A stretch of DNA of 64,000 nt from an uncultured Clostridia bacterium. Lineage in GTDB: Bacteria; Bacillota; Clostridia; Christensenellales; CAG-917. Shown piece after piece: positions 1 through 9,153 of this stretch (within the stretch, counting starts at the first letter, position 1; every line of letters begins with the position of its first letter). The notes below the pieces were generated by a model, which did no database searches, was not told where the DNA came from, and saw only the letters and a list, made by a program, of their open reading frames with translations. The stretch lies in the NCBI GenBank assembly GCA_934233745.1, contig CAKQGN010000002.1, positions 1-64,000 on the forward strand. Reading direction: 5' to 3'. Position numbers and translations under genes: made by a program.

Positions 1-2
1 AT

Positions 3-1163
3 TACGAGCGTGCTTTTTACCTCGGAGATATAGAGGTTGCAAAAAAGATAGGCTTCATATACTTAAACAACGAGGAAATGAAAGACGTTCCCAAAGCCAT
101 AGAGTGGTACGAAAAAGGATTGAGCCTCGGCGAATACTCGCTTAATTTCGATTTGGCTTACGTCTATCTCAATGACAGGTTTGTTCCGCACGACTATGAA
201 AAAGGCTTAAAATATCTTGCGGACGGCGTTCAACATAACGACCCCGAAAGCCTTTATATGCAAGCCCGCGTATATGAAGAGGGTTGGTACGGCGTAGAAT
301 CCGATAAAAAGAAGTATATTTATTATCTTAAAAAAGCGGCAAGGCTTTGTCAGGACGACGCATTACTCGATTTAGGGTATTACTATTACAAAAAAGGCAA
401 GTATGACGACGCGCTCGATTGTTTTGCGCAGTGCGATTTGGATTATGTCGGCGTTTATTGGTGTATGGCGACGATTTACGAAACCAAAAAAGCCGATTAC
501 AAAAATGCGCTGTTCTACTATCAGATGGCAATGGAAATGGACTTTCTGGACGCAATCGAAAGAATGGCAGAAGCGTATCTCGGCGACGAACTCGGGCTTG
601 AAAAGGACGAGAAAACCGCCCTTAAACTTTTCAAACGAGCCGCGAAACTCGGCAACGCCGCCGCGCAGTATAATCTCGGTATGGCGTATGCGTGCGGATA
701 TTACGGCGTAACACCCGATAAAGATAAGGCACTTTATTGGCTGAAACAGAGCGTCAAGGGCGAAAATCCTATGGCGTGTCTGCAAGTGGGACTTTATTAC
801 TACTACACCGTCAAAACCCAAGCGGCTTATAAAAAAGCCTTTGAATTATTTACCGACGCATATAATTTCGGCGAAGAACAAGCGATTATCAATATCGGAC
901 TTTGCTATCTTCAAGGCAACGGCGTGAAAGAAGACAAAAAAGAAGCGGTTAAGTGTTTTAGGACTGCTGCTGAAAAGTACAGTTCGGGTGTTGCGTATCA
1001 CAATCTCGGAATCTGTTACGAAAACGGTTTCGGCGTGAGAAAAGACTACAAAAAAGCGATTGAAATGTACGGCAAAGCGGTAGAGAACGGCGAAAAAGCA
1101 GGACTCGAAGCAATTAAAAATCTTTACATCAAAACGAACAAAAAGGAAGAATATAACGAATGA
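3..1163 (+). CDS. Sel1-repeat (TPR-like) protein, 5' end outside window
   Basis: The frame is open from the first bases of the window, so the gene begins upstream; an in-frame ATG at 78 is internal. The visible 386 codons are almost wholly Sel1-like repeats of about 36 residues, with the recurring pattern A...LG..Y..G..V..D..KA (for example around LGMAYACGYYGV and LGICYENGFGV). Such solenoids are helical scaffolds that bind other proteins; no enzymatic domain or signal peptide is visible in this part. It is transcribed toward dnaA and ends just before a shared hairpin terminator. The partner and pathway cannot be told from sequence. Confidence 0.85.
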   Translation, partial: YERAFYLGDIEVAKKIGFIYLNNEEMKDVPKAIEWYEKGLSLGEYSLNFDLAYVYLNDRFVPHDYEKGLKYLADGVQHNDPESLYMQARVYEEGWYGVESDKKKYIYYLKKAARLCQDDALLDLGYYYYKKGKYDDALDCFAQCDLDYVGVYWCMATIYETKKADYKNALFYYQMAMEMDFLDAIERMAEAYLGDELGLEKDEKTALKLFKRAAKLGNAAAQYNLGMAYACGYYGVTPDKDKALYWLKQSVKGENPMACLQVGLYYYYTVKTQAAYKKAFELFTDAYNFGEEQAIINIGLCYLQGNGVKEDKKEAVKCFRTAAEKYSSGVAYHNLGICYENGFGVRKDYKKAIEMYGKAVENGEKAGLEAIKNLYIKTNKKEEYNE

Positions 1164-1170
1164 TTTTATA

Positions 1171-1198
1171 AAAAAAGCGTGCCTTTTGCACGCTTTTT
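1171..1198. terminator. bidirectional terminator between Sel1 gene and dnaA
   Basis: Stem GCGTGC (1177-1182) and GCACGC (1188-1193) with loop CTTTT, flanked by an A run on one side and a T run on the other. It can end the Sel1 transcript (+) and the dnaA transcript (-), which converge here. Confidence 0.85.
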
Positions 1199-1220
1199 GC
1201 ATTTTGGTGTTTTTTTGATG

Positions 1221-2591
1221 TTATCTGTTGAGAATCATGTTTCTTATGTCTGCGACGGTGACTTTGATGCGCGGATTCGACTTGATTTCCTCGCTTATCT
1301 TGTCGCGGGCGTGAATGATTGTGGTGTGATCTCTGCCGCCGAACAATTCGCCTATTTGAACGAGAGGCATTGGCAAAAGCTCGGTGATAAGGTAGATTGC
1401 AATCATTCTCGGTTCGACGATGTTTTTGGTTTTCTTTTTTGAGATGATGTCGGCAGATGACAGTTTGAAGTACTTGCACACGGCGTCAACGATTCCGCTT
1501 GCGTCGATAGTGTCTTTCTTCTCCTCTATAAAGCCGCCGATTGCCTCTTTTGCAACGTCTACGGTGCATACGGAGCTGTTGGTGAGTGAGCTGAAGAAGA
1601 TGACTCTGTTGAGCAAGCCCTCCATTTCACGGATATTTGACGGCGCAATCTCGGCGATAAACTCGGCAACGTCGTCTTTAAGTACAAACTTTGATTGAGC
1701 GGCTTTGTTTTTGAGAATAGCCACCCTTGTTTCGGTGTCGGGGACTTGAATATCCACGGTAAGACCGCACCCGAAGCGCGTGCGCAATCTGTCCGAAAGC
1801 GTTGTCAGATCTTTCGGCGCGCGATCGGATGTCAGGATGATTTGTTTGTTTTCGCGATAAAGGTCGTTGAATATGTGGAAAAATGCTTCTTGCGTTGCCT
1901 CTTTGCCTATAAGAAACTGTACGTCGTCCACCATAAGAACGTCGCAAGAGCGGTATTTTTCCCTGAACTTATTGTTTTCATCATTTGACTTGTTGCGAAT
2001 GACGTTGATAAGTTCGGTTACAAGCGATTCCGCACTTACGTAAAGCACGCTTACACTCTTTTTATACTTAAAAAGATAATTGCCGATTGCGTGCAAAAGG
2101 TGTGTTTTTCCAAGTCCGACGCCCGAGTAAATAAAGAGTGGATTGAAGGCTTCGCCCGGTTTTTCGGCAATGGTTTTGCAAGCCGCCAAAGCATATGCGT
2201 TCGACTTGCCTTCCACAAAATTCTCAAAGGTGTATTTTTCTTGGAAAGGACACTTTTTTTTGCCCTTTTCCTCAGGGGTGAAGTTGGTGACAAACCCTTG
2301 ATCTTCGATAAAAACCGTTTGTCTGTCCAAATACTCCGTCTTTTTGTCGGGAGTGATAATTATGACGTCCTTTATTTGAGAATTGTGAGAAGACACCACG
2401 TCTTTGATGGTGTCGCGATATCTCGAATCGATGGTTTTTTTGGCGTTGGCGGATATTGTCGCAAGCACGATTGCGTTGTCTGCAAAGCATACCGGTTCGA
2501 GTTTTTCAATCCAAACCTCATAGCTTATTGCCTGTATGGAAATCGACAAATCGTTCTTTACGTCATCCCAAAATTCTTCTAGGTTAATCAT
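1221..2591 (-). CDS. dnaA: chromosomal replication initiator DnaA
   Basis: DnaA binds DnaA boxes at oriC and opens the duplex. The 456-residue protein has an N-terminal domain I (about 1-90), the AAA+ domain with Walker A GVGLGKTH at about 157-164 and Walker B VLMVDDVQ at about 218-225, and a C-terminal DNA-binding domain with the signature GGRDHTTIIHARDKI at about 418-432. I start it at the ATG at 2591 (MINLEEFW); an upstream in-frame start would add 13 residues that overlap the promoter. The -10 box ends 7 nt before this ATG and there is no Shine-Dalgarno, so the mRNA is probably leaderless. Divergent from recF. The usual neighbours rpmH and dnaN are not adjacent. Confidence 0.97.
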   Translation of the reverse strand: MINLEEFWDDVKNDLSISIQAISYEVWIEKLEPVCFADNAIVLATISANAKKTIDSRYRDTIKDVVSSHNSQIKDVIIITPDKKTEYLDRQTVFIEDQGFVTNFTPEEKGKKKCPFQEKYTFENFVEGKSNAYALAACKTIAEKPGEAFNPLFIYSGVGLGKTHLLHAIGNYLFKYKKSVSVLYVSAESLVTELINVIRNKSNDENNKFREKYRSCDVLMVDDVQFLIGKEATQEAFFHIFNDLYRENKQIILTSDRAPKDLTTLSDRLRTRFGCGLTVDIQVPDTETRVAILKNKAAQSKFVLKDDVAEFIAEIAPSNIREMEGLLNRVIFFSSLTNSSVCTVDVAKEAIGGFIEEKKDTIDASGIVDAVCKYFKLSSADIISKKKTKNIVEPRMIAIYLITELLPMPLVQIGELFGGRDHTTIIHARDKISEEIKSNPRIKVTVADIRNMILNR

Positions 2592-2626
2592 GCTTACGAT
2601 TATAACAAAATCGACAAAATTTTCAA
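2592..2626 (-). promoter_or_regulatory. dnaA promoter (leaderless type)
   Basis: On the minus strand TTGAAA (2621-2626), a 16-nt spacer and TATAAT (2599-2604), followed by only 7 nt before the dnaA ATG. Transcription should start at or within a base or two of the start codon. Confidence 0.75.
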
Positions 2627-2661
2627 GCAAAATTCAAAAAAGAAAACTTAAACACAAGATG

Positions 2662-2698
2662 TTGAAAAAAAAACGCGCTCGGGTTATACTTGTTGTGT
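2662..2698 (+). promoter_or_regulatory. recF promoter (leaderless type)
   Basis: TTGAAA (2662-2667), 17-nt spacer, TATACT (2685-2690), then 8 nt to the recF ATG at 2699. No ribosome binding site is present. Back-to-back with the dnaA promoter in an intergenic gap of 107 nt in which I see no DnaA box. Confidence 0.75.
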
Positions 2699-3790
2699 AT
2701 GAAAATTCTTTCGCTGGAATTGAAAAACTTCAGAAATTACTCTTCCGCCCTCGTCGAGTTTGACGACGGGCTGAACGTCCTTTTCGGCAAAAACGCCAGC
2801 GGAAAAACGAATATGCTCGAAAGTGTGTATCTTTGCTCGGTTTTTCACTCGCCTCGCACCACAAAAGATAAGGAAATGATTTTGCTTGGTCAAAGCAAAG
2901 CGCAAGTGAAAATAAACATCGAAAAGCGGTTCAGAAAACATACGATTTGCTTGCAAATCGACGAGCAAGGCAAAAAAAAGGTTGCCGTGGACGGAATTCC
3001 CGTAAATCGCGCAGGCGAGCTTTTGGGCGTGCTTGGAGTGGTGTTCTTCTCCCCCGACGAGATGAAACTCGTCAAGGAGTCGCCAAACGAGAGGCGTAGA
3101 TTTTTGGACGTGGGGCTTTCACAACAACAAAAAGCGTACTTCCTTGCGCTTCAACGTTACAACAAAACCCTCAAACAAAAAAACAATCTTCTCAAAGAAT
3201 ACAAGTTCAATCCCGACATCGACGATATGCTCGACGTTTGGGATGTCGGTCTTGCCAAAGAGGGCGCGATTATCATTGAAAAACGTATGGAATATATCGC
3301 CACCCTCAACGACGCCGCAGGCAAATTTCACAGCGCGCTCAGCAGTGAGAAAGAGACGCTCAAACTATCATATGAGAGCGGCTCGAAAACGGACGGCGCA
3401 CAAAATATCCAAGAGGAGTTGTACAAGGCAATCGTCGCCTCTCGCCAAAAAGACAAGGACCTCGGCTTTTGTACGGTAGGGCCTCACCGCGACGATATAA
3501 AAATAGAGATAGACGGCAAGGATAGCCGCAAGTTTGCCTCGCAAGGACAGCAACGTACAATCGCGCTTGCAATGAAACTTGGCGAAGTTGTCATTTACAA
3601 AAACGAAATAGGCGAGCCGCCCGTCCTCTTGCTCGACGACGTGCTATCGGAGCTTGACAAAACCCGACAAACCCTCTTGCTTGAAATGACGCAAGGCTTT
3701 CAAACCCTGCTCACCTGCACCGAATACACACTGCTGAACCCTGCAAAACGCATACGGATTTGCGACGGCAGAGTTGTCGGCGACAACTAG
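2699..3790 (+). CDS. recF: DNA replication and repair protein RecF
   Basis: RecF is an SMC-like ATPase that helps load RecA at single-strand gaps. The 363-residue protein shows Walker A GKNASGKT (30-37), the ABC-type signature SQGQQR (about 281-286) and Walker B LLLDDVLSELD (about 310-320), all in the expected places, and has normal family length. The ATG at 2699 is chosen because upstream TTG codons in the same frame lie at or just after the -10 box. Usually recF follows dnaN and dnaA on the same strand; here it is divergent from dnaA and dnaN is absent. The downstream gap holds a repeat, not gyrB. Confidence 0.96.
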   Translation: MKILSLELKNFRNYSSALVEFDDGLNVLFGKNASGKTNMLESVYLCSVFHSPRTTKDKEMILLGQSKAQVKINIEKRFRKHTICLQIDEQGKKKVAVDGIPVNRAGELLGVLGVVFFSPDEMKLVKESPNERRRFLDVGLSQQQKAYFLALQRYNKTLKQKNNLLKEYKFNPDIDDMLDVWDVGLAKEGAIIIEKRMEYIATLNDAAGKFHSALSSEKETLKLSYESGSKTDGAQNIQEELYKAIVASRQKDKDLGFCTVGPHRDDIKIEIDGKDSRKFASQGQQRTIALAMKLGEVVIYKNEIGEPPVLLLDDVLSELDKTRQTLLLEMTQGFQTLLTCTEYTLLNPAKRIRICDGRVVGDN

Positions 3791-3810
3791 ATGACACGCG
3801 TGGAAAGATA

Positions 3811-4211
3811 AATGATATCGCCTGCGGCGGTGATATCACTGCGTGATGATATCGTGCAAGCACGGTGATATCCAAACTTTGTTTGGATTGCGGATAAACG
3901 AAAACTTATTCAGGGCGTTCTTATAAACGGAAAGTGCCTATTCGAAGTGCGAGCCGCAAGGCGGCGAGAAAGCGAACGCCGAGCTTGACGTACAGTACAA
4001 GTGAGCGGACGAGTTTGGATTCTTTTCGTCCGCGAACGAGTGACATAAAAAGAGAACGATAGCAATCTATGCGAGTGCTGAGTGTTGTCCCCCGCTACGC
4101 GGTCACCGTGGGTTCCCTCAAGGCACGCAGAGGGGGAACGGTGATAGGGAAAACACATGAGGAAAGGGGAATTGTAGTTAGAGATCTAAACATTCACCCC
4201 TTGTAGAGGAC
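3811..4211 (+). repeat. composite repeat R1 with short TGATAT hairpin array
   Basis: It opens with four short palindromes (GCCTGCGGC, an imperfect one, GTGCAAGCAC, CAAACTTTGTTTG) separated by TGATATC. It continues with the shared backbone that contains ACTTATTCAGGGCGTTCTTA, GAGCCGCAAGGCGGCGAG and ends in CTTGTAGAGGACGAA. The same backbone recurs near 29.7, 34.5, 42.5, 42.9, 52.6, 53.2 and 58.5 kb. No coding function is seen. Confidence 0.85.
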
Positions 4212-4229
4212 GAAATCACCTCAATTATA

Positions 4230-4259
4230 AAAAAACACCGACTGCAGTCGGTGTTTTTT
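4230..4259. terminator. palindromic terminator, recF side / parB side
   Basis: Perfect 15-base arms reading ACACCGACTGCAGTCGGTGT at the core, with A6 before and T6 after. Symmetrical, so it can stop transcription of parB (-) and of anything read through from recF (+). Confidence 0.9.
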
Positions 4260-4326
4260 ATGTTGTCGAAATAAAATGCGATTTATTGAGGGCGTGCCTC
4301 TTTTCTAATGGATTTGTCGATTCAAA

Positions 4327-5226
4327 TCACAGTTTGTCGTTGTACTTCAAGATTTGGATAAGTGCGTAAATTCTGTCAAGGTCGTCCTTGTTGAAATAGT
4401 CGATTGTGATACGTCCCTTTTGGTCGTTGCCGACAAGTTTGACCTTGGTTGCGAAAATGCGCTTCATATCCCCCACAAACTCTTTGAGTTCGAGCGGAAG
4501 AGCTTTTACATCTCTCGGACCGGACGGAATCGCTTTTCTTGTGAAGTAGAGGCGGACGCGGTTTTCGAGGTCGCGCACAGAGAGTTTGTTGTCGCAGGCT
4601 TGATTTGCAAGCGTGACGAGATAGTCTTTGTCGTCAATGGAAATGAGTGTTCTTGCGTGACCGGGCGAGAGCTTGCCTTCTCTTACGAGAGCGGTGACTT
4701 CCTCGGGAAGTTGCAACAGGCGGAGCGTATTGGTGACGTACGGGCGTGACTTGCCGATGCGGTTTGCCACTTCCTCTTGAGTAAGACCGTGATTGTCCAT
4801 AAGCTCGCGCATGCCCTCTGCCGCTTCGATTGCGTTGAGGTCTTCACGGTGCAAGTTTTCGATAAGAGATATTTCCTGGATTTGTTGCGGAGTGAAATCG
4901 CGGATAATGGCAGGCACTTTTTTGAGCCCTGCAAGCAAACTTGCTCTGAAACGGCGTTCGCCTGCGATGATGAGATATCTTCCGCCGTCCGTCTTGACAA
5001 GAAGCAATGGTTGCAAGACGCCGTATGTCGCAATGGACGTGGACATTTCTCTCAAACTGTCCTCGTCAAACGTTTTTCTCGGCTGATTGGGGTTGCGGTC
5101 GATGAGCGTGATATCGATTTCCTGAGCCTGAATATCATCGGCAATATCGACTTTGACGTTTTCTTCATTATCGTTGAAAAGTGCATTGAAGCCTTTTGTA
5201 CCGAGGCCGCCTTTTGTGTTTGCCAT
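4327..5226 (-). CDS. parB: chromosome partition protein ParB (Spo0J family)
   Basis: ParB is the CTP-dependent clamp that loads at parS and organises the origin for segregation. The 299-residue protein has an N-terminal ParA-contact tail, the CTP-binding box with GERRFRAS (89-96), NLHRED, a helix-turn-helix at about 148-173 (LTQEEVANRIGKSRPYV) and a C-terminal dimer region. It starts 3 nt after the parA stop, with GGAG ribosome binding bases inside the end of parA, so the two are co-translated. Five parS-like sites, its likely targets, lie 3-5 kb away at 8.2-10.1 kb. An upstream noc-type paralogue is not present. Confidence 0.97.
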   Translation of the reverse strand: MANTKGGLGTKGFNALFNDNEENVKVDIADDIQAQEIDITLIDRNPNQPRKTFDEDSLREMSTSIATYGVLQPLLLVKTDGGRYLIIAGERRFRASLLAGLKKVPAIIRDFTPQQIQEISLIENLHREDLNAIEAAEGMRELMDNHGLTQEEVANRIGKSRPYVTNTLRLLQLPEEVTALVREGKLSPGHARTLISIDDKDYLVTLANQACDNKLSVRDLENRVRLYFTRKAIPSGPRDVKALPLELKEFVGDMKRIFATKVKLVGNDQKGRITIDYFNKDDLDRIYALIQILKYNDKL

Positions 5227-5229
5227 AAG

Positions 5230-5985
5230 TCACTCCTTCAATTTTGATATATATTCTTTTGCAAGTTTTTGATATGCGATTGCGCCGCTGCACCCGGAGT
5301 CGAACGCTATGACAGGCAAGCCGAAACTCGGAGCTTCCGCGAGGCGTACGTTGCGAGGAATCGTTGTTTCAAAGACTTTGTCTTTGAACGTTTCCCTCAC
5401 GCTTTTTTCCACATCGTGTGAAAGTTTTGTCTGTTGACGCATTGTAAGCAATATGCCGTCCAACTTCAAGGCGTCGTTCGAGTGCTTTTTTACCAGCCTG
5501 ACCGTGTTCAGAAGTTGGTTTAGTCCCTCGATAGCAAAGTATTCGCACTGAAGCGGCACGACAACCCCGTCCGAGGCACAAAGAGCGTTGACAAGCATGA
5601 GGTTTATGCTGGGGGCGCAGTCGATGAATATCAGATCGTATTTGTTTTGCACCGAAGCAAGAGTGCCTTTTAGCACAAAGTCGCGCCCTGCCGTGTTTGC
5701 GATCTCCAGTTCCGCCCCGGCAAGATCACGCGAAGACGGAATAAAATCGACATATTTCCCTTTTCGTATGCAAGCAACAGCGTCCGTTTTTGCCATGGCA
5801 TCGTATATCGAATTTTTGACTATTTTGTCGAATACCCCGAGTGCGCTTGTCGCATTGGCTTGAGGATCGAAGTCAACGAGCAACGTTTTGTATCCGAGCG
5901 AGGCGACACAGCAAGCAAGATTCACGCACGAAGTCGTCTTGCCCACGCCTCCCTTCTGATTTGCAAAGGATACGACATGCGCCAT
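5230..5985 (-). CDS. parA: chromosome partition ATPase ParA (Soj family)
   Basis: This is the Walker-type ATPase that drives origin segregation with ParB and, in Bacillus, also modulates DnaA. The 251-residue protein has the deviant Walker A KGGVGKTT at 11-18, LLVDFDPQANAT (switch I area) and DLIFIDCAPS (Walker B). First gene of the parA-parB operon. The start at 5985 follows a TATATT -10 box by 6 nt with no Shine-Dalgarno, so it looks leaderless. It is separated from upstream rsmG by a terminator, although in many Bacillota rsmG, parA and parB lie together. Confidence 0.97.
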   Translation of the reverse strand: MAHVVSFANQKGGVGKTTSCVNLACCVASLGYKTLLVDFDPQANATSALGVFDKIVKNSIYDAMAKTDAVACIRKGKYVDFIPSSRDLAGAELEIANTAGRDFVLKGTLASVQNKYDLIFIDCAPSINLMLVNALCASDGVVVPLQCEYFAIEGLNQLLNTVRLVKKHSNDALKLDGILLTMRQQTKLSHDVEKSVRETFKDKVFETTIPRNVRLAEAPSFGLPVIAFDSGCSGAIAYQKLAKEYISKLKE

Positions 5986-6020
5986 AAAAATAATATAGCA
6001 TAGAAAGAAATATTTTTCAA
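5986..6020 (-). promoter_or_regulatory. parAB promoter (leaderless type)
   Basis: Minus strand TTGAAA (6015-6020), 17-nt spacer, TATATT (5992-5997), 6 nt to the ATG. Confidence 0.75.
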
Positions 6021-6073
6021 CGGCGTTTCACAAAAAGTTTCACATAAAATATTTTTTGCCAAAATAAGACAAC

Positions 6074-6099
6074 AAAAAAAGCCGTCACAGCGGCTTTTT
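6074..6099 (-). terminator. rsmG terminator overlapping its stop codon
   Basis: Stem GCCG (6081-6084) / CGGC (6091-6094), flanked by A7 and T5. The loop TCACAG contains the complement of the rsmG stop codon TGA (6085-6087), so the hairpin begins inside the gene. Confidence 0.8.
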
Positions 6100-6774
6100 C
6101 TTGATTGTTCCGTATTGACGGGGATATTGCTTCGGAGTCGGCGCGGTCTTTTCAAACACAAAGAGCGCGCGCTTTTCTCCGTTGGCAAGCGTGAGCGATT
6201 TTGTTTTGATATGTTTTGCACACAACACCTTTTCGGCGTTTTTGCAAAGCGCAAGCTCGCCCTCGTCCGTCTTGTACGCAACGAATATCCCGCCGACTTT
6301 CAAAAACGGCATTGCGAGTTCCAAAAGAATTTGCAGCGACGAAACCGCTCTTGCCGTCACCGCATCGAACGTATCAAAGAGGTCTTTTTTATCCTCTGCT
6401 CTTGCGCTTATTGTTTTTATATTTTTCACTTCGAGGGTTTTTGCACAGTCGGCAACAAACGCCATTTTTTTTGCGGTTGAGTCCAAAGCCGTGACAAAAA
6501 CGTCTTGCCTTGCGATTGCTATGGGCATACTCGGAAAACCCGCGCCCGCGCCTATATCGAGCAGTTTCGCGCTTTGAGGAATGAGAGAAATGCCGGCGAG
6601 CGAATCTTGTATATGTTTGATTGCAAAATCCTTTTCTTCGGTGATTGCAGTGAGATTGAACGCCTTGTTTTTTTCAACAACCATGCCGAAATAACCCTCG
6701 AGTTTGTCAAGTGCCTCGGGTGTAAGAGTTATGTCGATTTGAGCCAAACAGTTGGCGAGATAGGTTTTGTCCAT
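6085..6774 (-). CDS. rsmG: 16S rRNA (guanine527-N7)-methyltransferase RsmG
   Basis: RsmG (GidB) methylates G527 in the 530 loop of 16S rRNA with SAM. The 229-residue protein shows NLTAI (40-44), the SAM-binding motif DIGAGAGFPS (73-82) and ALDSTAKK, typical of the family and of normal length. The start at 6774 is fixed by AAGGAG 5-10 nt upstream. In most Bacillota rsmG follows mnmG; here it lies about 33 kb from mnmG and just upstream of parAB, with its own terminator between. Confidence 0.95.
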   Translation of the reverse strand: MDKTYLANCLAQIDITLTPEALDKLEGYFGMVVEKNKAFNLTAITEEKDFAIKHIQDSLAGISLIPQSAKLLDIGAGAGFPSMPIAIARQDVFVTALDSTAKKMAFVADCAKTLEVKNIKTISARAEDKKDLFDTFDAVTARAVSSLQILLELAMPFLKVGGIFVAYKTDEGELALCKNAEKVLCAKHIKTKSLTLANGEKRALFVFEKTAPTPKQYPRQYGTIKKKPL

Positions 6775-6880
6775 ATAGCTCCTTTTTTATAGCATAGCAT
6801 TTGTTTGAAGTTTTTTCAACGAAATAGTTTGCGTTTTAATGATTAAAACAACAATAAAATACGATTATTTTTTGCAAATA

Positions 6881-6909
6881 TTGAACATGGCTTGAAAAAG
6901 TGTTAAAAT
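6881..6909 (+). promoter_or_regulatory. mtnN promoter
   Basis: TTGAAC (6881-6886), 17-nt spacer, TAAAAT (6904-6909); predicted start about 7 nt later and a normal leader carrying GGAGGG (about 6928-6933) before the ATG at 6938. Confidence 0.6.
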
Positions 6910-6937
6910 ATTATAAACTCAAATTTTGGAGGGCAGT

Positions 6938-7666
6938 ATGAGAATTGCAATCATAACGGCTATGGCGGAAGAAACCCTGCCAATCTTCAAAAAACTTGGC
7001 AACGTCGTGGCGCAAAACACCATTTCGGGCGTTGCGATAAGCCAAATAGAATACGACGGGGATACGATTTATCTTGCCACCAGCGGAGTCGGAGAAATCA
7101 AAGCCGCACTTGCGGTGCAACTTCTTGTGGATTTGTTCGATGTCGAGGCGGTGCTAAACTTCGGCTTTGTAGGCGCGCTGAACAAGAATCTCGAACTTTG
7201 CGAGCTTGTCGTGCCGAGGCGCGTTGCGCATTATCAGTTTGACGTAACGGGCGTTGACACCGATAGAGTCGTAGGTCAGTATAGCGGAATGAGGGACAAC
7301 TATTTTTATCTTGACGAAACGCTCATACGCAATGCGCTTGCAAACATCGGTAAGCAAATGAAACTCGTCACCGTTGCAAGCGGAGATGTTTTTGTCACCA
7401 AAAACGACGACAAACATCGCCTTGCAAAAGAATTCAAAGCGGATATTTGCGAAATGGAGCTTGCAGGCATTGCAATTGCGTGCGAGCGTAATAACATACC
7501 TCTTTTTTCTGTCAAAGTGGTAAGTGACAAAGCGGATGAAGACGCAAACGTCAGCTTCCTCACCATTGTTGAGAAAGGCGTTGCCGGATATGAGAAAATC
7601 TTGCCTGAGATACTCAAAGCGGTCAAGGACGGAGCAACCGCCCTGCCACCCGAAAAACAACATTAA
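6938..7666 (+). CDS. mtnN: 5'-methylthioadenosine/S-adenosylhomocysteine nucleosidase
   Basis: This enzyme cleaves adenine from MTA and SAH, clearing inhibitory by-products of SAM use. The 242-residue protein begins MRIAIITAMAEE (family start with the conserved glutamate), has the glycine-rich ATSGVGEIKAA segment, the EMELAGIA substrate and catalytic region (C-E-M-E-L-A) and SDKADE with the catalytic Asp. The start is set by GGAGGG 5-10 nt upstream. Monocistronic, with its own promoter and a hairpin 130 nt downstream; last gene before the origin desert. Confidence 0.93.
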   Translation: MRIAIITAMAEETLPIFKKLGNVVAQNTISGVAISQIEYDGDTIYLATSGVGEIKAALAVQLLVDLFDVEAVLNFGFVGALNKNLELCELVVPRRVAHYQFDVTGVDTDRVVGQYSGMRDNYFYLDETLIRNALANIGKQMKLVTVASGDVFVTKNDDKHRLAKEFKADICEMELAGIAIACERNNIPLFSVKVVSDKADEDANVSFLTIVEKGVAGYEKILPEILKAVKDGATALPPEKQH

Positions 7667-7792
7667 AAGAGCGACAGCGCAGATGTTTGGAAATGCGCTA
7701 GTCAATAAACGGCGAAAGGGAAAAACAAGAAACAAGATATATAGATATTTTGTGTAGTCGTTTTGTCACAAAGAGAAAAAAGATGATATGAG

Positions 7793-7818
7793 CGGATAGT
7801 TTACAAGTAAACTATCCG
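7793..7818 (+). terminator. perfect hairpin downstream of mtnN
   Basis: Arms CGGATAGTTTAC (7793-7804) and GTAAACTATCCG (7807-7818) with a 2-nt centre, followed by TTTGTATATA. Probably the mtnN terminator, although the T tract is poor. Confidence 0.5.
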
Positions 7819-8248
7819 TTTGTATATAAAGTATTGATATGGTGGGGCAAAGATGCGGATGGTGAAAACCGTAAAAAACACACAATTAAAAACGTGGCAA
7901 TATCCGTGTTGGGCTGCTGCCGATAAATCGGTTTTATATAGATATTGAATTTTGCGTCATCTACAAACAAACAACAATTATTTACAAAAATAAAACCCCG
8001 ACCATACACGAGTAAAAACATACTCAATCAAACACCGCATAATTATAATAAAACAAAAAATATCTTAAAGCAAACAAAGTGAAGCGGCGATTCGGTTTGG
8101 TTGACCATTATTCCATTTGACTCTGAAAGCAATGACCGTAATCTACCCTATCGGTTAAGCGAAGAATTTTAAGAACGATAATTAAAGATTAATATATCTG
8201 CCGACATATGTGCTAAACAACACATAAAGTGCAGGTTATTATCGTGAT

Positions 8249-8264
8249 TGTTTCACGTGTAACG
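8249..8264. promoter_or_regulatory. parS-like site 1
   Basis: TGTTTCACGTGTAACG differs at two positions from the ParB site consensus TGTTTCACGTGAAACA. Confidence 0.75.
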
Positions 8265-9137
8265 TATAGAAAAACAAAAATGAGTTATCTATTTTTTGAT
8301 TTGTTGCAATAATAAAAGAGATGTGTACAATGTTGTGTTTTGCGGCGATGACAATTAAAGGCGGAGATATTTATGCCAAAACATAAATCTAAAATGCATA
8401 AATCTTTTGGGACGCACCGCTTTCCGAATTTATCAAATAATCAAAATGGTCGCGTCGGCGTATCTATGAAAATGCCGGCTGTGTCGCCCGGTCGTCGTTG
8501 CACGCTCCGATTGTTTGTTATACTATACGCTCTCATGTGCGGTGCCCTGTGTAATCAAAAGAACATATACACTAAACAGTTAGAATCGCTTATAACCAAA
8601 TCAAACAATAGTAGATGATGGTATAACAATAAAACCGCCGTCTGTTCGCGGTGTCCGCCGATAAATCACATCTACCCCTTTTGCTGTGTCGATTTACCGA
8701 AAAAGTATTCGCAATCCTTATATGTATTCGATGTATTGTTGTTAAACTGCTCGCAAACGGTATTCCTTAATCAAACGGATGATTTATGGATTTTGCCAAT
8801 TTATGAGTTGTGTTTACCTCTATTATGTTGTTATGTGTGTAACAACTCGTGTGTAAATAATTATAGTAAGACGGTGTGTGTTTGTCTTGTATTAAAACGT
8901 TTTTTCAAACAGTAATCGGAGCGGTATTGCAAGCAAGGTTATTGAGTCGACCACTCGATATTTGATATTACAACCGACGGACATCATGGAAGATAAGTTT
9001 AATAGGAATTTATGGATAGCTTTGGCGATATACCGATTGCCGTTACGAAGTGTCGGTACTTTTACAAACAAGCGATTGTGTTGATGCGCCATTGCATCAA
9101 TATTGAAATATGGCACAATAAGCCAATTTTCTAAAAT

Positions 9138-9153
9138 TGTTTCACGTGTAACA
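9138..9153. promoter_or_regulatory. parS-like site 2
   Basis: TGTTTCACGTGTAACA, one mismatch to consensus parS. Its palindrome is extended on both sides by ATT/AAT. Confidence 0.85.

Larger units (their letters stand above)
3791..4326. other. recF-parB gap: repeat copy plus terminator
   Basis: This 536-base convergent gap has no gene. It holds a TGATAT hairpin array (3811-3891), a copy of the composite repeat (to about 4211) and a palindromic terminator (4230-4259). The last 67 bases before parB show nothing I recognise. Confidence 0.8.

Noticed and set aside
3811..4211. Composite repeat as an insertion sequence or decayed transposon
   Set aside because: No transposase remnant in any copy, no consistent terminal inverted repeats and no target duplications that I could see; left as a repeat of unknown type.
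8373..8618. Small gene in the origin region (81 codons, weak upstream GGCGGAG)
   Set aside because: The peptide has odd composition, no recognisable domain, and lies in a non-coding A+T-rich desert. I cannot support it as a gene.
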